Part shown: piece by piece, positions 6,188 through 8,698 of the stretch
Numbering within the stretch: position 1 is the stretch's first letter
Layout: every line of letters starts with the position of its first letter
NCBI GenBank assembly: GCA_012514595.1
Contig: JAAYZZ010000085.1
Location: 1-8,698, forward strand
Direction: 5' to 3'
Length of the DNA stretch: 8,698 nucleotides
Source: Elusimicrobiota bacterium
GTDB taxonomy: Bacteria; Omnitrophota; Gorgyraeia; Zapsychrales; Fredricksoniimonadaceae
Program-made: the position numbers and the translations under genes
Notes under the pieces: generated by a model
The model's database searches: none
What the model was told of the DNA's origin: nothing
What the model saw: only the letters and a program-made list of their open reading frames with translations

Positions 6188-6862
6188 TTATTCCTGACTT
6201 TCAACCTGAAAAAGCTGCTTGGCGAGTTTCAGGGTCCCGATCGCCTCGGGCGTCCCCGGCTCCCTGATCGCCTCCGGCATCTCGTCGAGGACCTCCAAAT
6301 GATACTCAAAACCCGGCTTCACGACAGGAACACCACCGAATTTGACCCTTTCGCCTGTCCCATCGACGATGAGGGTCCCGACGTAGACCGCGGACTCTTC
6401 GGGCACATCCAGGGCCACGGCCACATCTTCCTCGGCCATGGTCGTCCCCACAGGGATGGCGATCCGCGTGATCCGGTATTCTCCCGGCGGAATATCGAGA
6501 TAAAAATACCCGGGCTCAATGACCTTCCCCTCTTTCCAGGGCACCACGCTCTGGTTCTCGGGGGATCCGATGATAAAGAAAAAGGCCGGCCCCTTCCTCT
6601 CCCGGTCCTCGATCGTGAGACGCACATACGCCCTCTTCAGGAGTCCCCGGAAATCGGTCTTGCCGAAGATCCGGCTGGGCTTGGTCTGGGGCGTCTCGGC
6701 AGGAGACGCGGCCCCCGGGACCTCCGCAGAGAGAACCGGCTCGATCTTTGTCGTCACCACAGGCGCGGGATCGGACACGACCGGCGGAGGAACGGCCCGG
6801 GGGACACTGGCGCATCCCGCCACAAGAACCATTGCCATGACCAGCATCCCTTGCCTGAACAT
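6188..6862 (-). CDS. Uncharacterised lipoprotein with Pro-rich linker and beta domain
   Basis: This 224-residue lipoprotein has a signal peptide (MFRQGMLVMAMVLVAGC, lipobox cysteine C17), a Pro/Ala-rich linker (about 21-63) and a globular domain (about 70-195) dominated by alternating beta-strand patterns. YFYLDIPPGEYRITRIAIPV (120-139) resembles prealbumin-like or carboxypeptidase-regulatory-like beta sandwiches, where a PGxY turn is common, and AVYVGTLIVDG (159-169) is a second strand pair. I do not recognise a named family. The frame is open to 6982, but the extension crosses the promoter and its AT-rich leader, and the ATG at 6862 gives the lipoprotein signal. The Shine-Dalgarno is poor, so the start is good but not certain. 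It is the first gene of the probable five-gene operon. Role: envelope lipoprotein, otherwise unknown. Confidence 0.8.
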   Translation of the reverse strand: MFRQGMLVMAMVLVAGCASVPRAVPPPVVSDPAPVVTTKIEPVLSAEVPGAASPAETPQTKPSRIFGKTDFRGLLKRAYVRLTIEDRERKGPAFFFIIGSPENQSVVPWKEGKVIEPGYFYLDIPPGEYRITRIAIPVGTTMAEEDVAVALDVPEESAVYVGTLIVDGTGERVKFGGVPVVKPGFEYHLEVLDEMPEAIREPGTPEAIGTLKLAKQLFQVESQE

Positions 6863-6887
6863 CCTGTTTTTATCTTCTCTTGGGGAT

Positions 6888-6915
6888 TTTATAAAATGCA
6901 GGGCTAGTCTAGCAA
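6888..6915 (-). promoter_or_regulatory. Probable promoter of the five-gene operon
   Basis: On the minus strand TTGCTA (6910-6915) is followed by a 16-base spacer and TATAAA (6888-6893), matching four of six and five of six consensus bases. It lies about 25 bases upstream of the lipoprotein ATG, in a markedly AT-rich stretch. An 11-base palindrome overlaps the -35 box. Confidence 0.5.
6903..6913. repeat. Eleven-base palindrome overlapping the -35 box
   Basis: GCTAGTCTAGC is a perfect five-base inverted repeat around one central base. Its position over the -35 element of the operon promoter would suit an operator, but it is short and no regulator gene is nearby. Confidence 0.35.
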
Positions 6916-6963
6916 AAAACAAAAAGACGGGGGGATTTTTTTGGCAAAAGTATGAAGCGAAAA

Positions 6964-7120
6964 ATGAAAGGTGAACGGTCAAGAAGGTCTGGAGGTCGAA
7001 GATGTCTAAAGATCAAAAAGGCCCGGGATGTTCTCCCGGGCCCTTGAATTCTTGATTTGTGCCGTGCGCCTGTGCACCCTTCTAACCTTCACCTCCTAGA
7101 CCTCGACCGGCCTTTCTCAT
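6964..7120. repeat. Imperfect inverted repeat flanking the terminator
   Basis: The left arm (6964-7011) read on the plus strand and the right arm (7079-7120) read on the minus strand share an ordered series of words: ATGA, AAAGG, GGTC, AGGTCT, GGAGGT, GAAG, GT and AAG, with small insertions between them. Both arms are purine-rich with GGT recurring every 7-10 bases. The right arm includes the TGA stop of the large gene. The interior holds the intrinsic terminator and a small GTGC/GCAC dyad (7064-7077). This accounts for much of the 254-base gap between genes. Confidence 0.5.
7015..7042 (-). terminator. Rho-independent terminator of the large partial gene
   Basis: On the minus strand GGCCCGGGA (7034-7042) pairs perfectly with TCCCGGGCC (7020-7028) across a five-base loop, and a run of five T follows at once (7015-7019). 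A nine-pair GC-rich stem with an adjacent T-run is a textbook intrinsic terminator. It lies 75 bases past the stop codon of the rightmost gene. Confidence 0.88.
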
Positions 7121-8698
7121 GCCGTCCCCCCGGCATCTGCCGCCAACGCGCTGAACAGGGGCATGGCCGCCGCAGGCTGGATATCAAGGATCACCGGAAC
7201 CAGTCCGTCGATCTGAATGGACTCCAGGTCCTGCTGGCTCACGGGAAGAGGAACCCCGTTCCCGTCGCGCTTGATCGTCATGGTCAGATTCGACTGGTCA
7301 AGGTCGATACCACCGTAGGGGGTGTTCACCCCAGGCGTTCCAACAGACATGTCCGTCTGCTCGGCGTAATCGATCGAAACGTAAACAACACCAGGAACAT
7401 CCCGCCTCACGCTCATTTTAAATCTATTAGAAGCAAAAACATCTTCAGAGCCTTTCACGAGCCTTTGTTCTAAAGCTGGGGCAAAGAAAGGTTGCCACGG
7501 CCGTCCTCGAGAAAATCCGAACTCCATCACGCTCCCCCAAGGCAAGGCAACAATCACTCTCCCATCTCGAACATTCTTCTTGAAGTCATCCAGGATCACT
7601 CCGACCTCCCGAGAAACACCAACGGCTCCCAAAACTCTTGGCTTTTGGGATTGCCCATCTAAAGCCTCGGCCCCCTCCGCGGCGTCGAAAATCCCGGCCT
7701 CCCTCTGATTCTGCTGGGTTCGCTCCCTCAATCTCTTCTCAATCGCAGGGTCAAACATCATCCAATCGACACCCGCTTCCCACGTATTACGTCCAGATAT
7801 CACGACGGGACTCCTCCTGGACGCTGCATCTAGAGTCTCCGTGCTATCATCCTCCGCGGCGTCGGTGCCGGTACGCCGATAGACCCTTGCCGGAGACCGT
7901 TCCGGTGTCGCCATGGTACGGACCTCCTCTTCGCTCCACAAAAGGTCCTCGCGATTATTTGCGATGACCGCATCCTCATACGCCGAATAGGCCCCACGGA
8001 AACGGGCCCATGCCTCACGCTTTATCTCAACATTGCCAAAGACGCTGTCAATGATCCGCGCCTGAGAAAAAGCGAACTGAAGGGCGTCATAGGCATTGTG
8101 ATCCCCCCGGGGCGTCATCATTCCCCGCGCCCCGGCTCTTTCCAAGAAAACCAAGGCCTCTTCCGACGAATAGGGAACGCTGGCGGCTGCGGCATCAGAC
8201 CCGTCGAAATTAAGATCCACAACATAATAAGTATCGCCCAAACCTTCCGTCTTATAAGGAGACGCCGTGATCCGGATATGCTTTATGATATCCTGCACAT
8301 CTGTTCCCTCCCCCAGCTCCTTCTTGAGACCGGCCTCGATCATCCTGCCGGATTCCTGGACCAATTCCTCCTGGGTAAATCGGAAGATGTCGGTCATGCC
8401 AGGTCCGCGTTCCCACTGTGTGGTCCTCTTGATCCGGAGCTTTCCTTCATTGAGCGTGACGTACGCATAGGCATTCTGGAGGGCCGCGGCGAACCGGTCC
8501 GCCTCGTTCCCCTCGCGATATCCCTGGACATCATAACCCTCGCCGGAGAACAAGGCGACCCCCGGAACAAGCCGGTATCCGTCGGAAGAATACCGGACAG
8601 GAAAGGCCCGCAGCGCGACCTCGGCCCTCTCCGACGAGAAACCGGCATTCGACAGCTCGGATCGAAACCTCTCTCGGACCTCGTCACTGCGACCCCGA
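7117..8698 (-). CDS. C-terminal part of a large uncharacterised protein (partial, runs off right edge)
   Basis: The frame is open to the window edge, giving 526 visible codons; the apparent start at 8553 is an internal TTG with no Shine-Dalgarno and coding continues upstream, so the true start lies outside. No catalytic motif or membrane segment is recognised. Fragment residues about 1-265 are mixed alpha/beta (IFRFTQEELVQESGRMIEAG, DTYYVVDLNFDG, DHNAYDALQFAFSQARIIDS). About 266-355 is charged and probably disordered. About 356-460 forms a second globular region (VGVSREVGVILDDF, RVIVALPWGSVMEFGFSRGR), and the last 65 residues form a distinctive tail (GGIDLDQSNLTMTIKRDGNG and so on). I recall similar tails on very large proteins from Omnitrophota, which is the main basis for the lineage guess. 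DNA at about 7420-7780 looks less GC-rich than the neighbouring genes. A strong terminator follows, so this is a separate transcription unit. Confidence 0.8.
   Translation of the reverse strand, partial: RGRSDEVRERFRSELSNAGFSSERAEVALRAFPVRYSSDGYRLVPGVALFSGEGYDVQGYREGNEADRFAAALQNAYAYVTLNEGKLRIKRTTQWERGPGMTDIFRFTQEELVQESGRMIEAGLKKELGEGTDVQDIIKHIRITASPYKTEGLGDTYYVVDLNFDGSDAAAASVPYSSEEALVFLERAGARGMMTPRGDHNAYDALQFAFSQARIIDSVFGNVEIKREAWARFRGAYSAYEDAVIANNREDLLWSEEEVRTMATPERSPARVYRRTGTDAAEDDSTETLDAASRRSPVVISGRNTWEAGVDWMMFDPAIEKRLRERTQQNQREAGIFDAAEGAEALDGQSQKPRVLGAVGVSREVGVILDDFKKNVRDGRVIVALPWGSVMEFGFSRGRPWQPFFAPALEQRLVKGSEDVFASNRFKMSVRRDVPGVVYVSIDYAEQTDMSVGTPGVNTPYGGIDLDQSNLTMTIKRDGNGVPLPVSQQDLESIQIDGLVPVILDIQPAAAMPLFSALAADAGGTA

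Noticed and set aside
6863..6982. N-terminal extension of the beta-rich lipoprotein to 6982
   Set aside because: It crosses the promoter and AT-rich leader and would place the lipobox about 57 residues in, which is too deep for a signal peptide.
7057..7473. Small plus-strand open frame over the end of the large gene
   Set aside because: It is antisense to the conserved C-terminal tail, and its first codons lie in the inverted repeat; no ribosome binding site or domain supports it.
1..8698. CRISPR array, tRNA, rRNA, transposase or attachment site
   Set aside because: No regularly spaced repeats, cloverleaf, conserved rRNA segment, DDE-type protein or terminal target duplication was seen on reading both strands.

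Overview
The window is about 8.7 kb of GC-rich bacterial DNA (my estimate is high fifties percent). It is densely packed, and every gene I accept lies on the minus strand, so transcription runs from right to left. My best guess for the host is a Candidatus Omnitrophota-like (former OP3) lineage. That rests on the lipoprotein-rich content and on the C-terminal tail of the rightmost protein (IKRDGNGVPLP, then PVILDIQP), which I recall from large proteins of that phylum. A deltaproteobacterial or Nitrospirota-like host is a fair alternative; no rRNA or marker gene is present to decide.

Layout in the direction of transcription: (1) the C-terminal 526 codons of a large protein that runs off the right edge (7117-8698), followed by a clear intrinsic terminator at 7015-7042 inside an imperfect inverted repeat. 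(2) A probable five-gene operon with its promoter at 6888-6915: a beta-rich lipoprotein, a coiled-coil plus peptidoglycan-binding lipoprotein, a PfkB-family sugar kinase, an unrecognised helical protein, and a DnaQ/ExoX-like DEDDh exonuclease. A hairpin overlapping the exonuclease stop codon ends it. (3) A three-gene operon with a good sigma-70-type promoter at 3202-3230: a membrane-anchored SPOR-domain protein, an LpoB-like lipoprotein and a COG3014-type lipoprotein. (4) A two-gene unit with a promoter at 659-687: a glycine-zipper lipoprotein and a stand-alone CheY-like receiver.

The theme is the cell envelope. Five proteins carry lipoprotein signal peptides, and SPOR, PG_binding_1 and LpoB point to control or sensing of peptidoglycan synthesis. 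The exonuclease, its coupled partner and the sugar kinase are the odd members. No mobile element, CRISPR array, tRNA or rRNA was seen. The least explained items are the large-protein tail, the inverted repeat around the terminator, and the unknown protein coupled to the exonuclease.
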